Assembly: GCA_028671895.1 (NCBI GenBank)
Contig: CM053802.1
Span: 39,346,201 to 39,410,200, forward strand
DNA: 64,000 nucleotides
Source: Oenanthe sinensis
Lineage: Eukaryota; Streptophyta; Magnoliopsida; Apiales; Apiaceae
Reading direction: 5' to 3'
Below the pieces are notes generated by a model. The model was not told where the DNA came from. It did not search any database and worked only from the letters and a program-made list of their open reading frames with translations. This document shows, piece after piece, positions 22,870-33,635 of the stretch; positions within the stretch are counted from its first letter, which is position 1; every line of letters begins with the position of its first letter. The position numbers and the translations under genes are program-made.

Positions 22870-24414
22870 TGTTGGGTTCCGAGGCATAAAACGCAGCGGA
22901 TAAACGTAAATATAACGAAAATTTTCGGAACCCAAACGCAGGATCATGTATAAGAATTGACGGATTATGGTGATAATCGAATCATACCTATTAAGATTTT
23001 GAATGCCACGAACTCAACGGAGATCCTTGCTATCACGATTTGTGTCTTCCTCTCGAAAGCACCTCTATGGTATCCACACGAGCACCTTGAAGAACGTCTC
23101 ACGATCTTGAACACGGAACGGAAGTACTAGTCTCCTTTGATAGGTTTCGAATTCTCTCTGCCTCTTCCTATCCTGCCTCTTCTGCTAGGGTTTATACAAA
23201 AACGTGCAAGCCATTTAACCTATCATTATCTATTTATAATGATTGGTTAATGGGCCTTTTTAGCAAAAACCTAACCCATGTAGGCATAGGATAATAAAAC
23301 ATGCTTCTATTATTTAATTAATAATTAAGTCACACTTAATTATTATTGGCAGAAATATAATTCTTCAAATTCGAATTTATTTCAATTAATTAAGTCTCAC
23401 TTAATTAATATAATAAATTCGAATTAATCATCAATTAATTTAAATCTATAATTTAAATTAACTATTCCTCTAGGTGCTCTATGTGTGTGACCCTATAGGC
23501 TATTATTTAATTAGCAATAATTTTATTCTCCAATAAAATTATAAACAATGAGCGGTATCTAGTAATACATCATTGCTACCTAATTAAACAATAATTAAAT
23601 CGTGATTCGATAAAACCTTTCGTGATTAATGTTTCCGTGTAATATAATCCCTTTAACCATATATATTATAGATTAAACTCGAGGCATGTATTTAGTCATC
23701 CTCTTCAACATTTAATCCGGGTTTACTTGATCCATGAGTAGACTATGAAAAACAAATCATTATTTGAGCACGGCCATGCATTTTATAGTCTCACTCAATC
23801 AAGAGGCCAATAATATCTCTCCTAATTATAGGAGGGTTAAATCCTTTATCTATCATTCATATTTCTCATACGACTCATGATATACCCGATGTCCACTTTT
23901 ATCATCACCCGGTCAAAGGTAACTTTTAATGTAGTCAAAGTATATCAATCCTCGTATAGAAATATAATGATCTCAAGTCAGAGGATCATTACACCATTAT
24001 CACTGTGAGTCTTTCTTATGACTTAATTAAACATGAAGAATCTCACTGTGGGTCTGTCCAGTACCATGTACCCCTACATGTACCTATGTATTGACTTTAG
24101 TATCCCCATACTTATAACCAATGAGATGTGGTTATCTGTCAAACAACATACTAGTCTATTTATGTATTATTATTGTCCTATCATAATAATACTCGACTAG
24201 GGAACCTTTAAGAATATGATATATTATATAATCTCAAGTTCAAGTCATGTACTTAAACTATATAACGAGTATCATGATTCTAAGGACATTTATTATGCTA
24301 ACAAATATATCGCAGTAATTAAAGTCATAATAAATACGTTTATTGAATAATCAAATGACATAAATGTTTATTAAAAGGAAAAATTGTATTGCCTCTAGGG
24401 CACCTACACTAACA
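22870..24414 (-). repeat. 5' LTR of element A
   Basis: 1545 bp, paired with 6414-7958 by shared diagnostic differences from the B LTRs. It ends ...CTACACTAACA followed by the GGTGA duplication. Confidence 0.93.
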
Positions 24415-24419
24415 GGTGA

Positions 24420-25474
24420 AACACCTACAGAGTTGCTAAGCATGTTGAGAACAGTTGAAAGCATCATGATAAATGCATGAACTACTACTATAATGATGGT
24501 AAACATAGGGAATGTAAAAGGGAAAGGAAAATGGAAAGGCAAGGAGAAGATTTGATCTAGTTTCCTTGTTAAACCAAAGCCCAATTCCAAAACAGGCTCT
24601 AAAGTCTGAATGAGGTGTTGACAAAGAAGACGATTGTCGCTTCTGTGAAAAATTGGGAGACTGGAAATTAAACTGTCATACTTATTTTGAAGTTCAGAAG
24701 AAGATGATCAGTAAGGGTTAAGCTTCGAGTATCAGGTTGAAATTGGAGTAGAGGTAGTTTCTCTGGTTGGAGGAACTCGTTACTTAACTTTTGGCATACA
24801 AGGGAATTTAGAACTTGATAATTGTTATAACGTGTTTGCAATTAGCAAAGATATTATATTAGTTTCTTGTTTGGACAAAAAAAACTTTTTCCTTTTAATT
24901 AAATAACAATAGTTGTTTATTCTATTTCGATGACGAGGATTATAATGTTGCACAACTAGTTAATAATTTATATGTTCTAAAGTGACTCAAATCAAACATT
25001 ACCTTTCGCACTGTCGTTGAGGCCATATTAATGAGAAACACATTTCCAGAATACATAAGAATACATTCTTGGATAAGTTTGATTATGAATTATACAAAAG
25101 GATGTGACTCTTAATTTATTTGGCAAAATGACTAAAACTCCTTTTACTGGACATGGTGAAAGGGTCACTGAACGAGTATGAATTATACATAGTGATGTAT
25201 GTTGTCATATGTGTATGATGACAAAAGGTACTTTTATTAACATCATAAAATTTACCAATTATTTTAGTAGATACATATATATATATCTTTTGAAGAACAA
25301 ATCCAAATCATTTGAAAAGTTAAAAGACTAAAAAGAGAAAGTAGAAAATATCAAAGAAAAGGTTTTTTTGATATGAGGGATCACACTTTGTTGGACATGG
25401 TACGATCAATGTTTAGTCAAGGAATCTTCCAATTAGTTTCTAGGGCTACGCCCTCGAGACAGCTGCTTATACAA
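24420..25474 (+). pseudogene. Element C gag C-terminus to integrase (broken)
   Basis: Continues the C gag exactly where A inserted: E-T-P-T-E-L-L-S-M-L-R-T matches T-P-T-E-L-L-A-M-L-R-T in B. Then follow a Lys-rich run, the block D-I-I-L-V-S-C-L-D-K-K, the gag-pre-integrase piece G-H-I-N-E-K-H-I-S, K-M-T-K-T-P-F-T-G-H-G, and integrase I-I-H-S-D-V-C. There are many stops. The zinc knuckle and protease have lost their key residues. Homology stops within the integrase near 25474, where the LTR remnant begins. Confidence 0.8.
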
Positions 25475-26401
25475 TTATTGACCTCTTGTTTGAGTGAGAC
25501 TATGAAGTGCACGACCGTGCTCAAATGTTGATTTGATTTTAATAGTCTACTCATCCATCAAGAAAAATAAATATTAAATTATGAAAAGGATGACATGACA
25601 CTTGCCTTGAGTTTAATCTATAATATCAATATTAAAGGGATTATATTACATTCTACATTATTCATGAAAGGCTCAATCGAATCACCGATTTAATTATTAT
25701 TACTTGGGTAGCAATGATGTATTACTAGATGCCGCTCATTGTTTATAATTTTGTTATTGGATAATAAAATTATTGTCAACGTAATAATAACCTAAAGGGT
25801 CACACACAAAGAACACTTGAAGGAGAATTAATAGTAATTCAAATTTATTTTGCATATTAATTAAGTTGGACTTAATTAACAAAATTAGAAATTTGAATTA
25901 ATTTATAATTCAAATTATATTTAAGTATTAATTAAGTTTGACTTAATTAGTTATTTAAATTAAAATTCAAATTTTAAATAAATTAATTAAATATAAGGTC
26001 CAATAAGATGATGGACTAAAATGGCTTGTTTATTTCTTCTATAAATACATCTCTTTCTCTAGGAGTTAACCTAATTCAGTTTTGGGAAAACCCTAGCCGC
26101 ATAGAGAGAGAGATATATGTTAAGAGAAATAGCTTGGGTGCTAGTACATCTTTCCTCGTTTGAAGATCAAGTATTCATGTGGATACCGTTAGAGCGTAGA
26201 TCACGAGAGCGGGATACGTGGTTATCGTACAATATTTAGACCTTCATAATCTCTATATTTAATTCGTTAAAACTTCAAAAGGTAATACATCATGATCTCT
26301 GAATTAAATATTGTGTTTTTGCATGGATCCTGTGGAGGGTTTCGTAATTTTGATTTATTTTTTACGTTTATTCCGCTGCGTTTGTGCCCCGAAACCCTTC
26401 A
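25475..26401 (+). repeat. 3' LTR of element C, left part deleted
   Basis: Matches 1588-2515 of the 5' LTR with several percent of differences by eye and ends GAAACCCTTCA followed by the AATTT duplication. The first about 615 bp of the LTR are missing; integrase sequence runs straight into it at a short shared ATTATTG. Confidence 0.85.
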
Positions 26402-26406
26402 AATTT

Positions 26407-29032
26407 TCCATATCCCATAGTGAAACCAATGTTGTTGTCTCTAAAGGTCACCATTGGGCTAGCCTCTTCCTTGAATTGTGACAACAGGGCTTTGTCACCA
26501 GTCATGAGCCTTGAGCATCCATTGTCCAAGATCCACATAACCTTCTTCTTCTTACCTGTGCCCTGCAGTCAAAAAAGTATCAAGTTTTCTTTGGTACCTA
26601 AACTAAGTTGGGTCCTTTTTGCTTAGTCACATAACTGTTATTCTTCTTCTCAACAGTCCTAGTCATCTTTTCATGCATAATTCCCTTTGCTTGATGTTCA
26701 GTTTTAGTTTGATTAGTGTTGCCTGAACTAGCAGCATTTCTAGATGACATGGAATGTTTTCTTTCTTTAGTTGGACTAGTGGATTTGGATCTAGCAGTTT
26801 TATTATTTTCATTTTGACTGATGCATCCCTCAACAAGTTATTTTCTTAATTTAAAGCATGTGTTCATATATTCAGGTTTCATGGCATACAGTCATATTTG
26901 TCACAGAATTCATGATTATTATGCATCAAAGGGTTAACATAACCACAAGTAAATTCAGTATTATCAACAACAGGTTTCTTGCACACATGAGTAAGATAAT
27001 TTGTTGAACCACAATTTTTACAAATCTTTCTAGGAGCATTATGGACAGGTGCATAGTTGTTGTATTTGTTAATGCCTATTTTTCCATTTCTATTTGCCTT
27101 TTTCTTTTTAGGATGCATGGAGTCATTTTTCTGGACATCTTCCTTGATGTCATTATTCTGGACTTTTTCTTTGATGTCATTATTCTGGACATCTCCCTTT
27201 CTTTTAAGCTTCAAGGAGGTGAGATTGGTCTTGACTTTTTGTTCTTCTATTTCAACACAAGACACATCACTCTTAGCTTCTGACTCATCTTCATCATTTA
27301 ATTGTTCCTTGATGATCATACTTGCTTCATCAAACTCAACATTTGACTTTTTAAAAATTGAAGCTTTAACATTTTTCAAAATGTGAGGATTGTCAGGAAA
27401 TTCAGTTTTCTTGCCTTTTGTTGATATAGACTTTTTCTTTTTAAGAGTACCATAGTCAAACCCAATTCCAATCTTAGAATTTTCCTGTGTGTTCTCATTA
27501 AGCCCTTGTAGAATAACATATGAGTTTTGATAAGATTTGATTTTTAGTTCATTATCAGAGATTTGATCTCTTAAGAACTTTTCAATATGTTCTAAGCAAG
27601 TAATCTTATTTTTCAAGTACTGATTTTCTTGTTCCATGGATTGCATGTTAACTAAGGATAATTCTAGATGTTCATTCTTAACAGACAGTTCATCATTGGG
27701 TTTTAACCCTATCAATTTCCTATTAAGCAGCATTCATACTGGTATGTATGTTAAACATCTCAACACTTAATTCTTCCAAAGTTTTCTTGTATTGAGATTT
27801 TGACATTTCAATAGAGGTTAGAATTGGTACCTGATTTGTTGTGGTTGATGCTCCTTCATCTGATTTGGTCATGAGTGCCAAATTTCCATATTCTTCTTCT
27901 TCATCCTCATCAGTGTCATCCCAGCATTTGCCTTCAGCAATGTATGCTTTACCAGTTTGTTTTTTCAACAAGGCTTCATACTTGGTTTCCAATTCTAAAT
28001 ACTCTTTGTCTTTTCTGGCTACTTTTGGCTTTTTTACACTCAGTGGCAAAATGTCCCAATTCATCACAATTGTAACACCTTATTTTTGATCTTTCAACAT
28101 ATGGAGTTTTGTAACCTCCTTTGAAATTGCTCTTAAGAGTTTTGCCTTTGCTTGAAGAGCCAAAGTTTGATTTTGGCTTGAAGCTTTTGTTTTTCTTAAA
28201 CCTCATGCTTCCAAATTTTCTAGCCATGAAGGCCATAGATTTGTTGTCCATACTCTCAAGCTCCTCAATTGTGTAAAACTCATCTTCATCAGATTCTTCC
28301 TTGACAGGTTCTTCTTCTTCATTGTCTTTTTAAACACTTTCCTCACTCTATATTCTTTGGCTTGTACCAACCATTTCCATCTTTCCTAGTTCTTTGACAA
28401 TTAGGGCAATGGAGACATTTGGCATCTTACTTCTGTTTCCTATAATAGACTTCTTTTGAAAGTATTCTAGTTCATATGTCTTCAGTTTCCAGTGGAAGTT
28501 TTGCGAGATCTCTTCCTTATCTTATAGTAGCAATTTTGTATTCCAAATGCTTTGGAAGAGTTAACAAGAACTTCAGGTTTTTCGATTTTGTTTCATAGGC
28601 TTTTTCATGTTGCTGCAGTTCATTGATTAGTTTGTTAAACCTCTCAAAGACTTCAGTTATGCTTTCATTTAGTTTTGACATGAAGGTTTCATATTGTGAG
28701 ACCAACATATGTCTTTGATTTTCTCGTACTTCCACTGTGCCTTCATAAAGCATCTCTATGGTTTCCCAGATGTGTTTGGAAGTGGTGCAGTTGACAACAT
28801 AACTATACATGACCATATCTAGAGAGTCGATCAGGATGAACATGAGACTGTTGTCAAGAGCCACTTTCTCTCTTTCAATATCAGTGTACTGAGATGGATC
28901 TTTTGGTACCCATGTAGCTGGTATCACCTCTGAACCACTAGTTGTTTCAGGAACTAGTATCACAGGCATGAAGGGTCCATTTTTCAGAATCTCAGGATAC
29001 ATGTAGTTTGAAATCTTGATGAATGTGAGCAT
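26407..29032 (-). pseudogene. Element D gag and protease (SIRE-type copia, broken)
   Basis: Gag starts at an ATG at 29030-29032 and runs to a stop at 28517 (residues include S-K-H-I-W-E-T and F-E-R-F-N-K-L-I-N-E-L). A second piece (27976-28251) has the CCHC knuckle C-Y-N-C-D-E-L-G-H-F-A-T-E-C. A third and fourth (27723-28067, 26879-27733) give the long coiled, acidic tail typical of SIRE gag, with a 9-residue repeat coded near 27125-27200. A second knuckle, C-K-N-C-G-S-T-N-Y, has Tyr in place of His. Protease remains at about 26407-26560 read W-I-L-D-N-G-C-S-R, with Asn where D-S-G is usual. At least three frame changes and a stop break it. It stops where element C inserted and resumes at 968. 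Confidence 0.85.
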
Positions 29033-29141
29033 TTTCTTCTTCCACAGAATATAGTGTTATCTGTCAAATGGATGAATCTTGATGTTGTTAAGTTTTTGGG
29101 AACTCATTCTGATCTTTGAACTGTTTGTATGTCAAAAACCT

Positions 29142-29153
29142 GCTTTGATACCA
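29142..29153 (-). other. Primer binding site of element D
   Basis: The minus strand reads TGGTATCAAAGC two bases after the LTR end ...CCTAACA; it fits the initiator-Met tRNA 3' end with one mismatch. Confidence 0.8.
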
Positions 29154-29155
29154 CT

Positions 29156-30424
29156 TGTTAGGAATGAGTTAAGCCAAAACTATACAGAGGGGGGTGAATG
29201 TATAGATTGATATCATTTCGGTTAGACTTTGATTCTCTTTTCTGTGTGAACTGGTTACTAGTGTTGTAGCTTTATTAAACTTATCAGTGTTTATCTTAGA
29301 GATGCAGAATTTAAATAAACACTTCACAATTAAATATCAATCTAACCTTTTATTAAAATGATTTGCTACAATCTAAGAATCTTTGTGGAATTCTCATCTT
29401 CTTGTTCTTGAAAGAAAACAAGGTGTGACAACCTATTCAAAAACCACTACTGAACTGTGAAGCTGTGCATTCTACTAAATAGACAACATGTCTTGGTGCA
29501 CATACTTTCACAGTTAGTTATACTATAACTAAAAATAGACAAATAAAACTTTACATTTTACTCAATTCTATTTCTAGCTAAGTCTTTCTTTTTCACAGTC
29601 TGTATCATCTACTTTCTATCTTTTGTCCTTGTCTTATTCTTCCTTCAAGCTTCATTGTAGACTTGTCATTATCTTCACAGGTTGGACTTACCTGATCACG
29701 ACAATGATTTAGATTACTTGTCTTATTCTTATGTAAATCTCCTTGAAAATAGTTGTTTGAAACAGTCGAATACTCAGCTTCATTATACTTTGAGAAGTCA
29801 TGCTATGAACTATTCAACCAAGTACTTGTGAGACTTCTCGATTGGTCTTTGACTTGAGACTTCTCGAATATCTAGACTTCTCGATTGCATATGTCTTTTG
29901 ATGACTTCTCGATCAGGCTAGACTTCTCGATTGACTTGATTTCGCATACTTCTAGACTGACTTACTTCACAGACTTCTCGATTGCTTCCTTAGCTAACTT
30001 CTCGATTTGTTTATCTGCACTTCTCGATTGACCATCTATTTGCACTTCTTGATTGACTTTATATCACTAACTTCTCGATTGAGTAGACTTCTCGATTGAG
30101 TCATTTGAGACTTCTTTACTAGTTTGCACTTGTGACTTCTCTATCAATGTGACTTCTCTATTGATCAATTTCCTTAGAAACAATTTCTTCTACAATTCCT
30201 TATTTGATGTAATCTTTATTCTCCTGATGCATGATTCATAGAATCTTTTACCAGTACAATTATTCTTGATATTACTCATTTACATTTGGAGATGCATTAA
30301 AAACAGGTTTCTAACTGCAGATATATAAATAAAATAAACTAAGTCACTATTTAATACAAGAAGTACTAGAATGTTACAATATGACAAGTAAATACAATAA
30401 TGGTTGGCTTGATTTGGTCCAACA
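29156..30424 (-). repeat. 5' LTR of element D
   Basis: 1269 bp, TGTTAGGAATGAG...GATTTGGTCCAACA on the plus strand, with the primer site adjacent. The inner end carries the AGAGGGGGGTGAAT block also seen in LTRs J, E and G. The U3 part holds a scattered array of ACTTCTCGATTG (29828-30165). The matching 3' LTR is not in the window. Confidence 0.88.
29828..30165. repeat. Array of ACTTCTCGATTG motifs in the U3 of LTR D
   Basis: About 15 copies of a 12-bp motif, seven of them exact (others such as ACTTCTCGAATA, ACTTCTAGACTG, ACTTCTCTATTG), with irregular spacers of about 8-25 bp. Irregular spacing and position in an LTR argue for a U3 enhancer-like array. Confidence 0.8.
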
Positions 30425-30645
30425 CATTTCTTAGGGAATTTTTATCTCAAACTAAACTTTGGTGTTTTGACCACGTTTGACCCACCAACTATGGTGTTCT
30501 TATGTTTCTTTTGCCTTAGAATATTTTTCTTTTCTCCCAATTTTGGCTTTAGAAAATCTTCATTTTAAAAAAGTTTCCTTGATCACTTTTCTTCTGCCAA
30601 ATATAATTATGAAATTATATTACCATTGAATTTCTTTCCCCTGTA

Positions 30646-31049
30646 GTTGACACTTTATGCACTGGTTTGGTTCATAAGTGACTAACTTTGGCTGAAATCT
30701 TCAATTCTGAAAATACTGCCATAATTACTTTGTTCCACAAACCTTCTTGCTTCAAACATTGATTATAAATAACCAATGTGCATTCACTGGAATCATTTTG
30801 GAACTTCAACAAATTCTTCATTGCTTCCACATTCCTGAATACTTCAATCTTTATTCTTCACTGAGGCATGAATATATTAATGAACTTCTTTCAGTGAGCT
30901 ATATCTTCAAGCTTGTAGATGTCTTCTTAATCCCTTGTCTTTACAGTGTCTTTATGTCTTCTTGATTCCTGTGATGAATTCATATTATTTACATGTCATG
31001 TTTTTGTGTTGAGTTGTCACCTCTATGTTACATAAAGAATTTGATTATT
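30646..31049 (-). repeat. Remnant of an older SIRE-type LTR
   Basis: It aligns with the outer part of LTR G (about 41370-41990): shared blocks include GGTTCATAAGTGACTAACTT (GGTTCACAGACGACTAACTT in G), ATTCTTCACTGAGGCATGAA and TTTACATGTCATGTT, ending near GTGTTGAGTTGTCA. The inner part and any internal region are missing. Element D landed just to its left. Confidence 0.7.
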
Positions 31050-33306
31050 TGAAATTTATGAAGGATATAGGTGTATACAACCCATATTTATTGTAAATTT
31101 GTAATATAAATATATTAATTATTATTTTTTAAAAAATTTTAACTTTAAAAAAATTATTTTGATCGATTTTTGACTGTTTTAACTGATTTTTAACCGTTTC
31201 AACCATTTTTTGACCGTTTTAACCGATTTTTTCCGTCTTGACCGATTCTTATAAAAAAAACGTTTTTTGACCCGATTTCCGATTAATCGAGACGGGGCCG
31301 TCCGTCTACCGATTAATTAGAAAAAATGCTATCTTTTATAATACTGAATGTAGTATATATTTGTTTTATAGATTATTTGTTCAATATTATTGGATCGAGA
31401 AAAATGAAGATGTAAACTGATAATTCACACTTTATTATTATAGTCGGTTGTTACTAAATTTTTTTATTAAAGAGTTTATTATGTTTCGTGACATTTTGGA
31501 ATAATTTATGATAGTTTATGAATAGAAGAATAATATTATAATTATTTTCTTTCCTATAATTGGTTTTATACAATTTTTCATTAAGTGTTTCAATTAATAA
31601 TATATTTTTACAAATTGTAATTTTGTAACAAAAAAAGTGAAAGAAATTAAAGAGTGTAAAAATATTAAAAAATTTAAAAATTAACTCGATGCGAAAGACG
31701 GATAAAATCTTAACAATCATAAATCAAACGTTCCTAAAATTAACTGAGAAATTTACTTCGACAGTTCTCAATTTCACACAACCATGATGAAAGCTAAAAA
31801 AATCATGTAAAATAAATTTGATATATAAGAAAGCCAGGAACAATTTTCGTAGATATACATTTAATTTAAAATTTTGAAAAGGACTTATACTGCCAACTAT
31901 TTCAATGATTTCAATGTAAGAAATGTGCATGTATCATTAAATTGTTAGGGCATGTAAAACGATGGGTATGCATCATTACACACAAAATGTTTTTTTAATA
32001 AATATAAATATAGGGTCTCCTTCAGGGCTCTTTCAAAAAATAAAAAATAAGTTAATTTTTAAAAAAAGTATATATTTATATATTTTCTGAAAGTCGGTAC
32101 TTATTTTAAAATTAAAGTTTTTATTAATAAAATAATTATTTATTTTCACAAAAAATATACATTTACATATTTATTTTAAAAATATATATAATTTAATTAT
32201 GGAAATAAGAACCAAACAGGTTTTTAAGTTTGAACATTATATTTTTTTTTGAAAATAAGTAACTTATTTGAAAATAAGTAAGTTTTTAAAATAAATATTA
32301 ATATTTAAAAATAAGGATAAAATACGTATTTATTTAAATATAAGTAACATATTACTTATTTTAAAGGGGGTAAAATAAGTTAAGCACACTATTGTTGAAT
32401 CACAAAGAAAGAGAGACAACACCTTTGCTGTTGTTGACACTTGCACTTTACGCTGACCCTTTCCAGTTCCCACTTCCCACTATTGTTGAATACATATATG
32501 TAGAAAAATAATAAAGTATATATAAACTATTATCGAGAATCCTCGTGTCCGTCTCAAATAATTATTCAAAGATTATATTTAAATTTTATATTAAAATATG
32601 TGTATAATTACAAATTTATCATTAAAAATTTATATAAAAAATTTCTGAGATTAACCTTAGATGCCTTTTACTCTATATAATATTCTTTTAGTCCTTAAAA
32701 ATATTGTCTTTTTAATTTTGTATATGAGTTTAAAATATTAAAATATTATTTATATAATATAATTATTCAGTTTTTTATACATAAAATATAATATCAAAAG
32801 TTTAATAAAAAGTAATATATTAAATACGTGGTAAAATTTGAAATACTTATAAAAAAATAAAAACACAATTATTTTGAGGGGAAGAATATAACAAATCTAT
32901 GAGTCCGGGTGTAAAGTAATCTATTGATGTGTCCCTATTTTTTCTTTACAGTGAAGAGATTAAAGTTAAAATTTTAATATAAATAAAAAGAATTTTGTCA
33001 CTTTATCTGTATTTGAGATGAAAATTTTCAAATGTTTTTTATTTATTATAGGAAAACGCAAATAAATGAACGTTATAGGCTGACGAAGCAGCCCCAAAAT
33101 TATACTCCCTTGGTGCTGTCTATTTTTAAAATAATTTCTGTTCATAAATATATGTTTATTTCTATCTTTTAAATAAATTTAGAAATAATTTTTCAAAATT
33201 AACTTTATATTTATCATTTCCCGTATTTAATTTAGTTAAATTATCATTGAAATTTTAAATTTTAATAAAATCATTAATTTTCAAAATAATAATTATAAAA
33301 AAATTA
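31050..33306. other. AT-rich intergenic stretch without a gene
   Basis: No conserved frame or RNA gene is seen. It holds a 20-bp minisatellite (31164-31247) and low-complexity A/T runs, among them repeated AAAATAAGT blocks at 32030-32370. This is the boundary between the copia nest and the gene island. Confidence 0.6.
31164..31247. repeat. 20-bp minisatellite
   Basis: Four diverged tandem units of CGATTTTTGACCGTTTTAAC (starting at 31164, 31184, 31204 and 31224), followed by a partial unit. Confidence 0.8.
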
Positions 33307-33522
33307 CTACCTCCGTCCCATGTTAACGTTTCGGAGAGAAGGTCCAGAACGCATTTTAAGGTGCATATAAAGTATAGTTCCATAATTTATTTTAATTTTT
33401 TTTTTTCTGAATAAAAATTTAATATTTTTTATTTAAAAAAAATATTTAAAAATAAGTTATGGTACTTTATAAATGTAATTTATGCCCCCACCTTCTATCC
33501 GAAACAAAGGGGAGCGAGGGAG
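33307..33522. mobile_element. Stowaway-like MITE upstream of the expansin
   Basis: The left end CTACCTCCGTCCC and right end (reverse complement CTCCCTCGCTCCCC) are the typical Tc1/mariner-type Stowaway termini. The inner arms also pair: GTTTCGGAGAGAAGGT on the left against GTTTCGGATAGAAGGT on the right read in reverse. The flanks are TA on the left and TG on the right, a decayed TA duplication. It has no coding capacity and ends about 113 bp before the expansin start codon. Confidence 0.8.
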
Positions 33523-33546
33523 TGTTCAATTTTTAAAAAAATGGAC

Positions 33547-33556
33547 ATATATGTAT
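33547..33556 (+). promoter_or_regulatory. Possible TATA box of the expansin gene
   Basis: TATATGTATA about 80 bp before the ATG, in the gap between the MITE and the gene. Based on position and composition only. Confidence 0.3.
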
Positions 33557-33635
33557 AGGGAGGGACAGACTATTACCAGATCTTTGTTGTTAAGACATAC
33601 TTAGTTGTTACTCCAACAAAAAACTAAACACGAAA

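Larger units (their letters stand above)
6409..24419 (-). mobile_element. Element A: near-intact Ty1/copia retrotransposon, itself split by element B
   Basis: A spans 6414-24414 and is flanked by GGTGA at 6409-6413 and 24415-24419. Reading the minus strand: 5' LTR 22870-24414, primer site 22857-22868, first 130 bp of leader, [element B, 13724-22734], rest of leader down to 11939, gag-pol 7973-11938, PPT, 3' LTR 6414-7958. Without B and one copy of CATAT it is about 8.99 kb. Both LTRs share markers absent from the B LTRs: CCTATCCTGCC (not CCTATGCTGCC), AGGATAATAAAAC (not AGGATTAAATAATAAAAC) and the end ...AAAAGGAAAAATTG. This proves which LTRs belong together. Confidence 0.95.
969..26406 (+). 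mobile_element. Element C: old Ty1/copia retrotransposon, heavily decayed, host of two later insertions
   Basis: C runs 974-26401 and is flanked by AATTT at 969-973 and 26402-26406. Its order is 5' LTR (974-2515), primer site (2517-2528), leader (to 5874, split by a solo LTR), gag (5875-6408 and 24420 on, split by element A), gag-pre-integrase and integrase up to about 25474, then directly the right part of the 3' LTR (about 25475-26401). RT, RNase H, PPT and the left part of the 3' LTR are missing. It is a distant relative of the A/B family: leader, gag and LTR align with A/B at clearly lower identity. It carries many stops and frameshifts. Confidence 0.88.

Noticed and set aside
29828..30165. 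Many short repeats with spacers, superficially like a CRISPR array
   Set aside because: Motif is only 12 bp, spacing and sequence are irregular, the region is inside a plant LTR, and no cas gene is present.
33105..33300. Possible second MITE starting TACTCCCTTGG
   Set aside because: Only one terminus is visible; no matching inverted end or TA duplication was found.
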